Below, in pieces: positions 10,167 to 19,404 of a DNA stretch of 64,000 nucleotides. The first letter of the stretch is position 1. The number at the start of each line of letters is the position of its first letter. Where the stretch lies: the NCBI GenBank assembly GCA_019455325.1, contig JACFMQ010000002.1:455353-519352 (forward strand), read 5' to 3'. A program made the position numbers and the translations under genes. Under the pieces are notes generated by a model. The model saw nothing but the letters and a program-made list of their open reading frames with translations. It ran no database searches and was not told the origin of the DNA. Source of the DNA: Rhodocyclaceae bacterium. GTDB lineage: Bacteria > Pseudomonadota > Gammaproteobacteria > Burkholderiales > Rhodocyclaceae.

Positions 10167-10352
10167 CAGGGCAATCGCATGATTGAAGACGAGAACATCC
10201 ACCGCAGAGACGCAGAGATTCGCAGAGGAAACCAAAGCAGGAATGGCTCGGCCGATGGGTCACTCCGTTTCTGATTTTCTCTGCGTCCCCTCTGCGCCTC
10301 TGCGTCTCTGCGGTGGGGGGCAACTGCAGTTTTGGTTCATACGATTGCCCTG
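10167..10352. repeat. Palindromic repeat element, complete copy with terminal inverted repeats
   Basis: A 186-bp element. The 16-bp termini CAGGGCAATCGCATGA (10167-10182) and TCATACGATTGCCCTG (10337-10352) are inverted repeats with one mismatch. Inside are arms of CAGAG/CTCTG units (about 10194-10237 and 10278-10313) around a unique loop of about 40 bp. It has no coding capacity. It resembles a MITE or REP-like sequence and fills most of the 388-bp gap between ugpB and the lipoprotein gene. Confidence 0.85.
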
Positions 10353-10473
10353 CGCGCCCCTGGCCTGCGCGCGCAATGCGGTTAAAATGCCGCATCCTAG
10401 TTTCCCGCCCGCGAGGCGCCGAGCTTCGGCCGCGCCCGCCCGGGCATCGCCGCCTTCGCCAACCGAGACCGCC

Positions 10474-10875
10474 ATGCGCCGCCTTTTGCTCATCGCCCTG
10501 CCGCTCCTCCTGACGCTCGCCGGCTGCGACCTCGTCCAGCAGAAGATGGGCATCGAGGACCCCGCCGCCAAGGCGGCCAAGCTCGACGCCGAGGGCAAGG
10601 CCGTCGGCGGCGCCTGCCGCCATTCCGGCCGCGCCATCGAGGACTGCTACTCGATCTACCACTGGCTGCCGAAGGCGCCGATCTTCGAGGGCTGGCAGGA
10701 GATGGACACCTACATGCGGACGAACAAGATCGAGTCGGTCGAGCCGCAGTTGCCGCCGACGCCGCCGCCGGCACCGCCGGCGCCGCCGCAGACGACGACG
10801 AAGAAGCGCAAGGCGCCGGCCGCCGAGGGGGCCGACGGCAAGGCCGAGCCCGCCGCCGGCGCGGCGGCGAAGTAG
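10474..10875 (+). CDS. Small predicted lipoprotein
   Basis: 133 residues with a classical lipoprotein signal peptide ending in LTLAGC (lipid-modified Cys near residue 18). A short domain with three further cysteines (GGACRHSGRAIEDCYSIY) follows. The C-terminus is low-complexity Pro/Ala with a Lys-rich TTTKKRKAP stretch. I do not recognise the family and assign no function. The ATG at 10474 is chosen because it places the hydrophobic signal at the N-terminus; an in-frame ATG at 10387 would add 29 residues. It is convergent with tas. Confidence 0.75.
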   Translation: MRRLLLIALPLLLTLAGCDLVQQKMGIEDPAAKAAKLDAEGKAVGGACRHSGRAIEDCYSIYHWLPKAPIFEGWQEMDTYMRTNKIESVEPQLPPTPPPAPPAPPQTTTKKRKAPAAEGADGKAEPAAGAAAK

Positions 10876-10888
10876 CGCGCCGCGGCGC

Positions 10889-11926
10889 TTACGGCGCCGG
10901 GTTGGGGTAGCGCAGGTGGACCGCGTCGACCGCCGCCAGCAGCGCCGGCGAAAGCTCGATCTCCCAGGCGCCGAGATTCTCCTCCAGTTGCGCCAGCGAC
11001 GTGGCGCCGACGATCGTGCTCGCCACGCACCAGCGGCGGTAGCACCAGGCCAGCGCCAGTTGCGCCGGCGTGAGGCCGTGCTCGCGCGCCAGCACCGCGT
11101 AGGCGGCGGCCGCCGGCGATACGTTCGGCTTGGTGTAGCGCTGCGCGAAGCCGGGGAAGGCGTTCACCCGCCCCTTTGCCTGCGGGTCGTCGAGGTACTT
11201 GCCGCTGAGCAGGCCGAAAGCCAGCGGCGAATAGGCGAGCAGGCTCACCGACTCGCGGTGGCAGACCTCGGCGAGCGCCGTGTCGTAGGTCCGGTTGAGC
11301 AGGCCGTAGGCGTTCTGGATCGAGGCGATGCGCGGCAGGCCGTGTTCCTCGGCCAGCCGCACGAACTGCATGACGCCCCAGGGATGCTCGTTGGAAACGC
11401 CGACCGCGCGGATCTTGCCTTCCTGCACCAGTTCCGCCAGCGCCGCCAGCGTCTCGCGGATCGGCGTCGCCTCCCGCTCCTTCGCCGGGTCGTACTGCCA
11501 CTGCCCGAACAGCGGCTGATTGCGCGCCGGCCAGTGCAACTGGTAGAGGTCGACGTAGTCGGTGCGCAGGCGGCGCAGCGAGCCTTCGAGCGCGCTGCGC
11601 AGATTGGCCGCGTCCAGCCCGGCGGGGCCGCCGCGAATCCACGGCAGCCCGCGCCCCGGCCCCGCCGCCTTGGTCGCCAGCACGATGCGGTCGCGCGGCT
11701 GGCGCCTGAGCCAGGTGCCGACGATCTCCTCGGTCCGGCCGCAGGTCTCGGCCCTGGCCGGCACCGGGTACATCTCGGCGGTGTCGATGAAGTTGATGCC
11801 GGCGGCGAGCGCCCGATCGAGCTGGGCGTGGCCTTCCGCCTCGGTGTTCTGCTCGCCGAAGGTCATCGTGCCGAGGCAGACGCGCGACACGGAGAGCGAC
11901 GCGCCGCCGAGTTCGATCCGCTGCAT
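10889..11926 (-). CDS. tas: Aldo/keto reductase, Tas family
   Basis: NADP(H)-dependent aldo/keto reductase of 345 residues. It follows E. coli Tas almost from end to end (LGTMTFGEQNTEAEGHAQLD, FIDTAEMYPVP, GVSNEHPWGVM, VASTIVGATSLAQLEENL). The AKR tetrad is visible: Asp and Tyr in IDTAEMY, Lys in VLATKAAGPG, and His in LYQLHW. The physiological substrate is unknown; Tas was named for suppressing a tyrosine auxotrophy under starvation. The start ATG has a GGAGG site. It is transcribed divergently from rhlE. Confidence 0.92.
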   Translation of the reverse strand: MQRIELGGASLSVSRVCLGTMTFGEQNTEAEGHAQLDRALAAGINFIDTAEMYPVPARAETCGRTEEIVGTWLRRQPRDRIVLATKAAGPGRGLPWIRGGPAGLDAANLRSALEGSLRRLRTDYVDLYQLHWPARNQPLFGQWQYDPAKEREATPIRETLAALAELVQEGKIRAVGVSNEHPWGVMQFVRLAEEHGLPRIASIQNAYGLLNRTYDTALAEVCHRESVSLLAYSPLAFGLLSGKYLDDPQAKGRVNAFPGFAQRYTKPNVSPAAAAYAVLAREHGLTPAQLALAWCYRRWCVASTIVGATSLAQLEENLGAWEIELSPALLAAVDAVHLRYPNPAP

Positions 11927-11995
11927 GGAGGTCTCCTTTTCGTTCCCGGTCCGGCCGATTGTACGCCGCAGCGCCAGCGGAGCCGGCGATGCGTG

Positions 11996-12001
11996 TATAA
12001 T
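11996..12001 (+). promoter_or_regulatory. Probable -10 box for rhlE
   Basis: A perfect TATAAT lies 46 bp before the rhlE ATG in the tas/rhlE divergent gap. No good -35 is evident at 16-18 bp spacing. Confidence 0.45.
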
Positions 12002-12047
12002 CCCCGCCCTATGTCATTGATTGCAAATTCGTTCGAAGGGACCGCCG

Positions 12048-13487
12048 ATGCGTTTTGACGAGCTCGGCCTCGCGCCCGAAATCCTCCGCGCCATCGCCGA
12101 CCAAGGCTACACCGAGCCGACGCCGATCCAGCAGAAGGCGATTCCGCTGGTCATGGCCGGCAAGGACATCATGGGCGGCGCCCAGACCGGCACCGGCAAG
12201 ACCGCCGCCTTCACGCTGCCGCTGCTGCAGCGCCTGCTGCCGCTGGCCAGCCCGAGCCCGTCGCCGGCACGCCACCCGGTGCGCGCGCTGATCCTGGCGC
12301 CGACGCGCGAGCTGGCCATCCAGGTGCACGAGAACCTGCGCACCTACGCCAAGTACACCGCGTTCCGCACGCTGTGCGTCTACGGCGGCGTGGACATCAA
12401 GCCGCAGATCGAGGCGATCAGGAAGGGCGTCGAGTTCCTCGTCGCCACGCCGGGCCGGCTGCTCGACCTGGTCGAGCAGAAGTGCCTCAACTTCCAGAGC
12501 GTGCAGGCGCTGGTGCTCGACGAAGCCGACCGCATGCTCGACATGGGCTTCATCCCGGACGTCACGCGCATCATCAACCTGCTGCCGAAGGACACGCGGC
12601 AGAGCCTGCTCTTCTCGGCGACCTTCTCGAACGAGATCAAGAAGCTCGCCGACACCATGCTGAAGTCGCCGGAGCTGGTCGAGGTGGCGAAGCGCAACAC
12701 GGTGTCGGAAACGATCACGCACCGCGTGCACCCGGTGGCCGCGGAAGCCAAGCGCGCGCTGCTGACCAAGCTCCTGAAGTCGGACGAATACGACCAGGTG
12801 CTGGTGTTCACGCGCACCAAGCAGGAAACCGGCAAGCTCGCCCGCGATCTGGCCAAGTCGGGCATCGCGGCGGATGCGATCCACGGCGACAAGTCGCAGT
12901 CCGAGCGCCTGAAGGCGCTGGAGGCGTTCAAGGACGGCACGGTCAAGGTGCTCGTCGCCACCGACGTCGCCGCGCGCGGCCTGGACATCGACGAGCTGCC
13001 GCACGTCATCAACTTCGAGCTGCCGCACACGCCCGAGGACTACGTGCACCGCATCGGCCGCACCGGCCGCGCCGGCAAGAAGGGCACGGCGGTGTCGCTG
13101 GTCTCGGCTCACGAGGTGCAGTACCTGGTCGACATCGAGAAGCTGATCAAGATCGCCGTCGAGCAGATCGAAATCCCCGGCTTCGCGCCGGAGTACGACT
13201 ACGAATACCCGCCGAGCGGCAAGAAGCACCACCGCCGGCCGGCCGCGGCAACGCCGGCCGCCGCGCCGGTGGCGGCGCCGCGCCGCGGCCCGCGCGAGGC
13301 ACGGCCGGCGAAGCGCAGCAGCGTGGCGCCGGACGGCTTCGACTTCGCCGCGCCCTACGAGGCCAAGGAACTGGAGCCGCGCGGCGAGATTCCCGCCGAC
13401 GACCACGCGCCGCAGAAGCCCGACCCGCACAAGCCGAAGCGGCCGGTCGCCGCCCTCCTCGGCGGCCTCGGCAAGCGCGGCGGCTAG
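12048..13487 (+). CDS. rhlE: DEAD-box RNA helicase RhlE
   Basis: ATP-dependent RNA helicase of 479 residues, acting in RNA turnover and ribosome maturation. All core motifs are present in order: Q motif (GYTEPTPIQ), Walker [23 protein letters not shown] ([10 protein letters not shown]), [21 protein letters not shown] and [10 protein letters not shown]. The core ends near residue 375. A basic, Ala/Pro/Arg-rich tail of about 100 residues follows, as usual in RhlE. The ATG has GAAGGG seven bases upstream; a TTG at 12021 is possible but less likely. Confidence 0.95.
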   Translation: MRFDELGLAPEILRAIADQGYTEPTPIQQKAIPLVMAGKDIMGGAQTGTGKTAAFTLPLLQRLLPLASPSPSPARHPVRALILAPTRELAIQVHENLRTYAKYTAFRTLCVYGGVDIKPQIEAIRKGVEFLVATPGRLLDLVEQKCLNFQSVQALVLDEADRMLDMGFIPDVTRIINLLPKDTRQSLLFSATFSNEIKKLADTMLKSPELVEVAKRNTVSETITHRVHPVAAEAKRALLTKLLKSDEYDQVLVFTRTKQETGKLARDLAKSGIAADAIHGDKSQSERLKALEAFKDGTVKVLVATDVAARGLDIDELPHVINFELPHTPEDYVHRIGRTGRAGKKGTAVSLVSAHEVQYLVDIEKLIKIAVEQIEIPGFAPEYDYEYPPSGKKHHRRPAAATPAAAPVAAPRRGPREARPAKRSSVAPDGFDFAAPYEAKELEPRGEIPADDHAPQKPDPHKPKRPVAALLGGLGKRGG

Positions 13488-13509
13488 GGCCGCCGGACGC
13501 GCCCCGCGC

Positions 13510-13809
13510 TCAGGGCGCGGGCGGCCGGATCTCCCCGGGGCGGCGCAGGTGCCCGTTGCGGCCGGGGTTGCGGTCGATGTAGACGCGGTGGGCGACGACG
13601 ACGATGGTATGCACCTCTTCGCCGGAAAGCTGGGGAAAGTTCTCGCGCAGCACGCGGAAGGCCAGGTGTTCGAGGGAATGCCCCGCCCATCCCTGATCCG
13701 GATCGAAGAACGGCGCGATCATCGCGTAGGCGGTATCGAAAAGATCCCGCAGCGTGAGGTTCTGGCGCCGCTCCCCGCTGGCGTAGGCGGACGTCCCGGC
13801 TTCGTTCAT
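13510..13809 (-). CDS. Small conserved-looking hypothetical protein
   Basis: 99 residues, cytoplasmic, with no transmembrane segment and no motif that I recognise. The sequence includes LRDLFDTAYAMIAPFFDPDQGWAGHSLEHLAFRVLRENFPQLS, which looks like an ordinary folded helical protein. A strong AAGGGGGAA ribosome site lies before the ATG at 13809. It lies 76 bp downstream of the HDOD gene on the same strand and may be the last gene of the glycolate operon. Confidence 0.6.
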   Translation of the reverse strand: MNEAGTSAYASGERRQNLTLRDLFDTAYAMIAPFFDPDQGWAGHSLEHLAFRVLRENFPQLSGEEVHTIVVVAHRVYIDRNPGRNGHLRRPGEIRPPAP

Positions 13810-13885
13810 CGCTTGTTCCCCCTTCTCTTTCCTTGTTCGTACTGGCGCGGGCTGCCGCCGGCGGCGTCGAGACGCGCGGCCATGG

Positions 13886-14764
13886 TCAGCGGGCCTCGCC
13901 CTGGTAGCGTTCGAGAATCTCGTCCATGAACTCGGGCAGCGCATCCTGATGCAGGCCGAGCTCCTCGGCCACGCTGGTGCGCACCCGCGCCCACTCCGGA
14001 TTGTCGACGGATAGGTTCTGGTAGTAGAGCTGGATCGACAGTTGCAGGATGGCGATCATGGTCCGCGCCGCGTGGTTGCCGAGGCTGTCCATGTCGCGCT
14101 GGAAGCGGATCGCGTCGCAGATGAAGTCCGGCAGCTTCCAGTATTTGCCGACCAGGTAGCCGACGACGCAGTGGTCGGCGTTGAAGCGCTTGTCCTCCTC
14201 GGCGAGGTCGAGCCAGGCGCCCTGCTCGTCGGCGTGCATGGCCTTGCAGTAGGTGGGAAAGCGCTGCATCAGCACGGGCACGCCGCAGCCGTGGAAGATG
14301 CCGGCGAGATAGGCCTGGTCGGGGAAGATGTTGCACACCGAGACGCGGTCCTCGGCGACCAGCATGGCGATCTGGCCGACGGCGCCCGAGCGCGCCCAGA
14401 AGGCCTCGAAGGCCCGGGCGTTGTGCTTCGACGGAATGGCCGCGGCCAGCGCCACCGCCTGCACGATGTTGCACGCCTGGCGGGTGCCGATCGCCTGCAG
14501 GATCTGCTCGACCGATTCGAAGGGATGCATGCGTCGGTAGGCGGCGCTCCGCACGACGCGGAACAGGGCGGCGACCATGCCCGGGTCCTGGCTGATGCTG
14601 CGCGCGATGACGCGCAGGTCGGTGACGCCGTGCGTCAGCAGGTGGCGCAGCTCCTCCACCGCGTGCGGCCGCGGCGGCAGTTTGATGCCCTTTTCCACGA
14701 GACGCCTGACGCTCCTGCTCTCATCCGGCGAAAGCGTCGCCAGCAAGGCCTCGTCGATGGCCAT
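13886..14764 (-). CDS. HDOD domain protein
   Basis: 292 residues with an HDOD domain, a catalytically degenerate HD-type fold found in bacterial signalling proteins. Recognisable parts are LPPRPHAVEELRHLL, VIARSISQDPGMVAALFRVVRSAAY, ESVEQILQAIGTRQACNIVQA, and the middle AYLAGIFHGCGVPVLMQRF with a DHCVVGYLVGKYW stretch. The start at 14764 is set by GAAGGGGGAT just upstream. It begins 10 bp after the glcF stop, so it is probably co-transcribed with the glycolate oxidase genes. The target is unknown. Confidence 0.88.
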   Translation of the reverse strand: MAIDEALLATLSPDESRSVRRLVEKGIKLPPRPHAVEELRHLLTHGVTDLRVIARSISQDPGMVAALFRVVRSAAYRRMHPFESVEQILQAIGTRQACNIVQAVALAAAIPSKHNARAFEAFWARSGAVGQIAMLVAEDRVSVCNIFPDQAYLAGIFHGCGVPVLMQRFPTYCKAMHADEQGAWLDLAEEDKRFNADHCVVGYLVGKYWKLPDFICDAIRFQRDMDSLGNHAARTMIAILQLSIQLYYQNLSVDNPEWARVRTSVAEELGLHQDALPEFMDEILERYQGEAR

Positions 14765-14774
14765 CGATCCCCCT

Positions 14775-16022
14775 TCAGATACGTTCTTCGATGATCTCCA
14801 CCCAGTGCCGGACGGGCAGCGCGCTGCCACTCTGCAGGTGGGTCTGGCAGCCGATATTAGCAGTAACGATCAGTTTCGGGGCGCCCGCCGAGAGGGCCGC
14901 CAGCTTGTTGTCGCGCAACTGCCGCGAGAGATCGGGCTGCAGGATCGAATAGGTGCCGGCCGAGCCGCAGCAGAGGTGAGGGTCGGCCACCGGCGCCAGC
15001 TCGCAGCCGGCCGCGCTCAGCAGTTCCTCGACCACGCCCTTGATCTTCTGCCCGTGCTGCAGCGTGCACGGCGAGTGGAAGGCGAGCTTCAGCGGCGGAT
15101 GCGCCTTGGCCGCGAGCAGCGGCTTGAGTCGCTCGGCCTCGGCGGCGAGGATTTCGGAAACGTCCTTGGTCAGCGCCGAGATGCGCTCGGCCTTGGCCGC
15201 GTAGGCCGGGTCGTGCCTGAGCAGCAGGCCGTATTCCTTGACGTGCGCGCCGCAGCCGGAGGCGGTCATGACGATCGCTTCGACGCCGGGCCCTTGCGTT
15301 GACTCGACGTGCGGCCACCAGGCGTCGACGTTGCGGCGCATGTCGGCGAGCGCCGCCTCCTGCGCGTCGAGGTGGAAGCGCAGCGCGCCGCAGCAGCCGG
15401 CCTCCGGCGCCTCGAAGAGCGTGATGCCGAGCCGGTCGAGCAGGCGCGCCGTGGCCGCGTTGGTGTTCGGCGCCAGCCCCGGCTGCACGCAGCCGGCGAG
15501 CGCCAGCATGCGCCGCGGGTGCGCGGACTTCTCCGGCCAGCCCTGCGACTGCCCCGGCGCCGCCGTCGGCACCTTGTCGGCCAGCGCCTGCGGCAGCAGC
15601 GGCCGCAGCATCTGGCCGGCGGCCACCGCCGGCCGGAAGATCCACGGCCGCGGCAGCGCCTCCTGCAGCAGGCCGCGCACGACGCGCTGGCCGAGCGGAC
15701 GGGGGACGCGCTCGTTGAGGAACTTGCGGCCGATGTCGAGCAGACGGTGGTACTTGACGCCCGACGGGCAGGTCGTCTCGCACGAACGGCAGGTCAGGCA
15801 GCGGTCGAGGTGCAGTTGCGTCTTCTCGCTGACCGGCTGGCCTTCGAGCATCTGCTTGATCAGGTAGATGCGGCCGCGCGGGCCGTCCAGCTCGTCGCCG
15901 AGCAACTGGTAGGTCGGACAGGTGGCGGTGCAGAAGCCGCAGTGCACGCAGGTGCGCAGGATGGCGTCGGCCTCGCGGCCCTCGGCGGTGTCCTTGATGG
16001 CGTCGATGAGGTTCGTTTGCAT
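14775..16022 (-). CDS. glcF: Glycolate oxidase iron-sulfur subunit GlcF
   Basis: Electron-transfer subunit (415 residues) of the membrane-associated glycolate dehydrogenase, which oxidises glycolate to glyoxylate. Two ferredoxin-type [4Fe-4S] motifs lie at the N-terminus: CVHCGFCTATCP (near residue 25) and CLTCRSCETTCP (near 76). Two CCG cysteine-rich domains follow (GCCGALRFH and LCCGSAGTY). The start ATG is 2 bp after the glcE stop. The frame is open further upstream, but that part is only an antisense or shifted reading of glcE. Confidence 0.94.
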   Translation of the reverse strand: MQTNLIDAIKDTAEGREADAILRTCVHCGFCTATCPTYQLLGDELDGPRGRIYLIKQMLEGQPVSEKTQLHLDRCLTCRSCETTCPSGVKYHRLLDIGRKFLNERVPRPLGQRVVRGLLQEALPRPWIFRPAVAAGQMLRPLLPQALADKVPTAAPGQSQGWPEKSAHPRRMLALAGCVQPGLAPNTNAATARLLDRLGITLFEAPEAGCCGALRFHLDAQEAALADMRRNVDAWWPHVESTQGPGVEAIVMTASGCGAHVKEYGLLLRHDPAYAAKAERISALTKDVSEILAAEAERLKPLLAAKAHPPLKLAFHSPCTLQHGQKIKGVVEELLSAAGCELAPVADPHLCCGSAGTYSILQPDLSRQLRDNKLAALSAGAPKLIVTANIGCQTHLQSGSALPVRHWVEIIEERI

Positions 16023-16024
16023 CG

Positions 16025-17125
16025 TCAGAAATCCGGATACATGCGGCCGGGATTGAAGACCCCCTGCGGGTCGAAGGCCGCCTTCAGCCGGCGGTGGATC
16101 TGCAGCAGCGCCGGCGGCAGCGGCTGGAAGGCGCCGGCGGCGGCCTTCAGCGCCTCGCTGCCGCGGAACAGCGTGGCGTGGCCGCCGGCCTGCGCGGCGA
16201 CGGCGCGCATGCGCTCGGCGCCCTGGTCGCCGCGCAGCCAGCGCAGCGCGCCGCCCCACTCGATCAACTGCGGGCCGAGGCCCATCGGCGGCGTCGTCGA
16301 CGCCAGCGACAGGCGCCACAGCGGCTCGCTGCCGGCGAAGAACGGGTGCGTCTGCTCGCGCACGGACTGCCAGAAGGCGGCGGCGACGTCGTCGGCGACC
16401 ACCTCGCCGCCGAGCGCCGCCTGCGCCGCCTCGATCGCCGCGCGCGCGCCGGCGAGGCGCACGGTCAGCGCGCCCTCGTGCCAGACCGAGGCGGCGAGCG
16501 GCAGCGGCCGGCCGCCCCATTCGTTGAGCCGGGAAAGCGCCGTCGCCTCGTCGATGGAAAAGCGCAGCGTGCGCACGGCCACCGGCAGCGGCAGCACCTT
16601 CAGCGACACCTCGGCGATCAGGCCGAGCGTGCCGAGGCTGCCGGCCATCAGGCGCGGCACGTCGTAGCCGGCGACGTTCTTCATCACCTGGCCGCCGAAG
16701 GCGAGCAGTTCGCCCCGGCCGTCGATCAGCCGGACGCCGAGCACGTAGTCGCGCACCGCGCCGACCGTCGCCCGGCGCGGGCCGGAGAGGCCGGCGGCGA
16801 CCATGCCGCCGACGGTGGCGCCGCTGCCGGCGGTGGCGCCGAGCACCGCCGGATAGCCGAAGTGCGGCGGCTCGAACGGCAGGCACTGGCCCTGCTCGGC
16901 GAGCGCCGCTTCCAGCTCGGCGAGCGGCGTGCCGGCGCGGGCGACGACGACCAGCTCGGTCGGCTCGTAGGCGACGATGCCGCGGAAGCCTGCGGTGTCG
17001 AAGGTCTCGCCGGCCGGCGCGCCGCCGTAGAAATCCTTGCTGCCGCCGCCGCGGATGCGCAGCTTGCCTTGTCTCTCGGCCGCGTCGCGCACGCGGTCGG
17101 CCCATTCCTTGAGTACGGCGTCCAT
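16025..17125 (-). CDS. glcE: Glycolate oxidase FAD-binding subunit GlcE
   Basis: 366 residues with a PCMH-type FAD-binding domain (RIRGGGSKDFYG, PPHFGYPAVLGATAGSGATVGGMVAAGLSGPRRA, QVMKNVAGYDVPRLMAGSLGTLG). It ends with the family-typical LKAAFDPQGVFNPGRMYPDF. Works with GlcD and GlcF in glycolate oxidation. The ATG overlaps the glcD stop (ATGA), so translation is probably coupled. Confidence 0.94.
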   Translation of the reverse strand: MDAVLKEWADRVRDAAERQGKLRIRGGGSKDFYGGAPAGETFDTAGFRGIVAYEPTELVVVARAGTPLAELEAALAEQGQCLPFEPPHFGYPAVLGATAGSGATVGGMVAAGLSGPRRATVGAVRDYVLGVRLIDGRGELLAFGGQVMKNVAGYDVPRLMAGSLGTLGLIAEVSLKVLPLPVAVRTLRFSIDEATALSRLNEWGGRPLPLAASVWHEGALTVRLAGARAAIEAAQAALGGEVVADDVAAAFWQSVREQTHPFFAGSEPLWRLSLASTTPPMGLGPQLIEWGGALRWLRGDQGAERMRAVAAQAGGHATLFRGSEALKAAAGAFQPLPPALLQIHRRLKAAFDPQGVFNPGRMYPDF

Positions 17126-18615
17126 CAGAACCTCGGCGCAGCGTCGGACGAAACAGACGACGGGGCAATGCCGGCGCGCGTCTGCAGGTATTCGCGGCAG
17201 CGGGCGAGCGTCGGTACGCCCTTGCCGGGGTTGAGCAGGCCCTTCTCGTCGAAGGCCGCCTTCAGGCGGTGGAAGGCTTCGATCTCGGCGGCCGTGAACT
17301 GCGCGGCCATGACGTCGATCTTCTCGACGCCGACGCCGTGCTCGCCGGTGACCGTGCCGCCGAGCCGCACCGACAGTTCGAGGATCTCGGCGCCGAAGGC
17401 GGTGGCGCGTTCGAGTTCGCCGGGCTGGTTGGCGTCGTACATGATCAACGGGTGCAGGTTGCCGTCGCCGGCGTGGAAGACGTTGGCGCAGCGCAGGCCG
17501 TACTTCGCCGACAGGTCGGCGATCGCCTCGAGCATCTCGGCCAGGCGCTTCCTCGGGATGGTGCCGTCCATGCACAGGTAGTCCGGCGTGATGCGGCCGA
17601 CCGCCGGGAACGCGGCCTTGCGGCCGGCCCAGAAGCGCAGGCGCTCGGCCTCGTCGCGCGAGACGACGAGCGAGGTGGCGCCGCTCTTTTCCAGCACCGC
17701 CTTCATGCGCTCGATCTCTTCCGCCACCTCCGCCGGCGTGCCGTCCGACTCGCACAGCAGCACGGCCTCGGCCTCCAGGTCGTAGCCCGCCTTGACGTAG
17801 GGCTCGACGGCGTGCGTCGCCGGCTTGTCCATCATTTCCAGGCCGCCCGGGATGATGCCGGCGGCGATGACGTCGGCGACCGCGTTGCCGGCCTTCTGCA
17901 CGTCGTCGAAGTAGGCGAGCACGACCTGCGCCAGCTCCGGCTTCGGCGTGAGCTTCACCGTCACCTCGGTGATCACCGCCAGCAGGCCCTCGGAGCCGTT
18001 GATCACGGCCAAGAGGTCGAGGCCGGCGGCGTCGAGGCCGGCGGCGCCGAACTCGACGGCCTCGCCCTCGACGGTGAAGCCGCGCACCTTGAGCACGTTG
18101 TGCACGGTCAGCCCGTACTTCAGGCAGTGCACGCCGCCCGAGTTCTCGGCGACGTTGCCGCCGATGGTGCAGGCGATCTGCGACGACGGATCGGGCGCGT
18201 AGTAGAGGCCGAACGGCGCCGCTGCCTCGGACACGGCGAGGTTGCGCACGCCCGGCTGGACGATGGCCGTGCGCGCAAGCGGGTCGATGCGCAGGATCTT
18301 CCTGAAGCGCGCCAGCGACAGCACGACGCCGTCCTCGTGCGGCATGGCGCCGCCGGAGAGGCCGGTGGCGGCGCCGCGCGGCACCACCGGCACCTTCAGA
18401 TCGTGGCAGGCGCGCAGCACGGCCTGCACCTCGGCCTCGGTCTGCGGCAGCGCCACCAGGAGCGGCAGCGCGCGGTAGGCGGTGAGGCCGTCGCACTCGT
18501 AGGGGCGCAGCTCCTCCTCGTCGGCGAGCAGCGCGCCGGGCGGCAGCACGGCGCGCAGGCGGGCGAGGATGGCGCGCTTGTCCGCGGCGAAGCGGACGTC
18601 GTTCACGAAGGCCAT
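17125..18615 (-). CDS. glcD: Glycolate oxidase catalytic subunit GlcD
   Basis: 496 residues, FAD-linked oxidase of the vanillyl-alcohol oxidase/PCMH superfamily. Visible features are the FAD-binding PVVPRGAATGLSGGAMP and DPSSQIACTIGGNVAENSGGVHCLKYG, and the C-terminal GEHGVGVEK and AFDEKGLLNPGKGVP. Oxidises glycolate (or D-lactate-like 2-hydroxy acids) to the 2-oxo acid. It lies 21 bp downstream of the GntR regulator gene and overlaps glcE. Confidence 0.94.
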   Translation of the reverse strand: MAFVNDVRFAADKRAILARLRAVLPPGALLADEEELRPYECDGLTAYRALPLLVALPQTEAEVQAVLRACHDLKVPVVPRGAATGLSGGAMPHEDGVVLSLARFRKILRIDPLARTAIVQPGVRNLAVSEAAAPFGLYYAPDPSSQIACTIGGNVAENSGGVHCLKYGLTVHNVLKVRGFTVEGEAVEFGAAGLDAAGLDLLAVINGSEGLLAVITEVTVKLTPKPELAQVVLAYFDDVQKAGNAVADVIAAGIIPGGLEMMDKPATHAVEPYVKAGYDLEAEAVLLCESDGTPAEVAEEIERMKAVLEKSGATSLVVSRDEAERLRFWAGRKAAFPAVGRITPDYLCMDGTIPRKRLAEMLEAIADLSAKYGLRCANVFHAGDGNLHPLIMYDANQPGELERATAFGAEILELSVRLGGTVTGEHGVGVEKIDVMAAQFTAAEIEAFHRLKAAFDEKGLLNPGKGVPTLARCREYLQTRAGIAPSSVSSDAAPRF

Positions 18616-18636
18616 GGGCGGACTCCCGGAAAACGC

Positions 18637-19383
18637 TCAGGCGGCGGGCTTGGGTTCGGCGGCGCTGCCGAGGTCGGCCGGCAGGTCGACGCCGACCCGC
18701 TCGGCGGCGCCGCGCAGGTGCACGTGCGCGGCGGCGCGCGCCGCCGCCGGATCGCCGGCGGCGATGGCATCGAGCAGGACGAAATGCTCGCGCTGCGCCT
18801 GGCGCGGCGACTCCATGCCGCGCGGATGGTCGACCCAGGCCATGCGCCGCGACTCGGAGAACTGCCGGCCGAGAAACTCGGAGAGGCGCAGCACGTACTG
18901 GTTGTGCGTGGCGGCGGCGATGGCCAGGTGGAAGTCGTCGTCCGCCTCGGAACCGTTGATTTCGGCGGCGAGCGCCCCGTCCATGCGGCGCAGCGCGTCG
19001 CGCATGGCGGCGACGTCGGCCTCGGTGCGCCGGCGGGCGGCGAGTTCGGCGACGGCGGCCTCGACCATCGTGCGCAGCTCGAAGATGTGCAGCAGGCCGT
19101 CCTCGCCGCCGGGGGCGATGCGGAAGTTGAGGCTCTTCGGATTCTCGGTGACGAAGGCGCCGGCCCCCTGCCGCGTCTCGATCAGGCCGTCGGCCTTGAG
19201 CCGGGCGATGGCCTCGCGGACGACGGCGCGGCTAACGCCGAAGGTCTCGGCGAGCACCTTCTCGGTCGGCAACTGCGCGCCGGGCGCGTAGTCGCCGCGC
19301 AGGATGCGGGCCTCGAGCTCGGCCGAGACCTCCTCGCTGAGGCGCGGCGGGCGATGGATGCGGCTGAGGGTTTCGAGTGGCAT
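18637..19383 (-). CDS. FadR-subfamily GntR transcriptional regulator
   Basis: 248 residues. The N-terminal winged HTH (PGAQLPTEKVLAETFGVSRAVVREAIARLKADGLIETRQGAGAFV) is followed by an all-helical FCD ligand domain with the metal-binding pattern (Asp/His in DDDFHLAIAAATHN and two His in AAHVHLRGA). It is the first gene of the glcDEF operon, so it likely controls glycolate or lactate use. ATG 19383 is chosen because a TTGTC/GACAA dyad sits just upstream. A GTG at 19434 would place the dyad inside the gene. No clear ribosome site is seen at 19383. Confidence 0.85.
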   Translation of the reverse strand: MPLETLSRIHRPPRLSEEVSAELEARILRGDYAPGAQLPTEKVLAETFGVSRAVVREAIARLKADGLIETRQGAGAFVTENPKSLNFRIAPGGEDGLLHIFELRTMVEAAVAELAARRRTEADVAAMRDALRRMDGALAAEINGSEADDDFHLAIAAATHNQYVLRLSEFLGRQFSESRRMAWVDHPRGMESPRQAQREHFVLLDAIAAGDPAAARAAAHVHLRGAAERVGVDLPADLGSAAEPKPAA

Positions 19384-19393
19384 ATAAATCAGG

Positions 19394-19404
19394 TTGTCAG
19401 ACAA
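19394..19404. promoter_or_regulatory. Putative operator of the GntR regulator
   Basis: The dyad TTGTCAGACAA lies 11 bp upstream of the regulator ATG. FadR-subfamily regulators commonly bind short TTGTnnnACAA-like palindromes near their own promoters; autoregulation is inferred. Confidence 0.5.
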
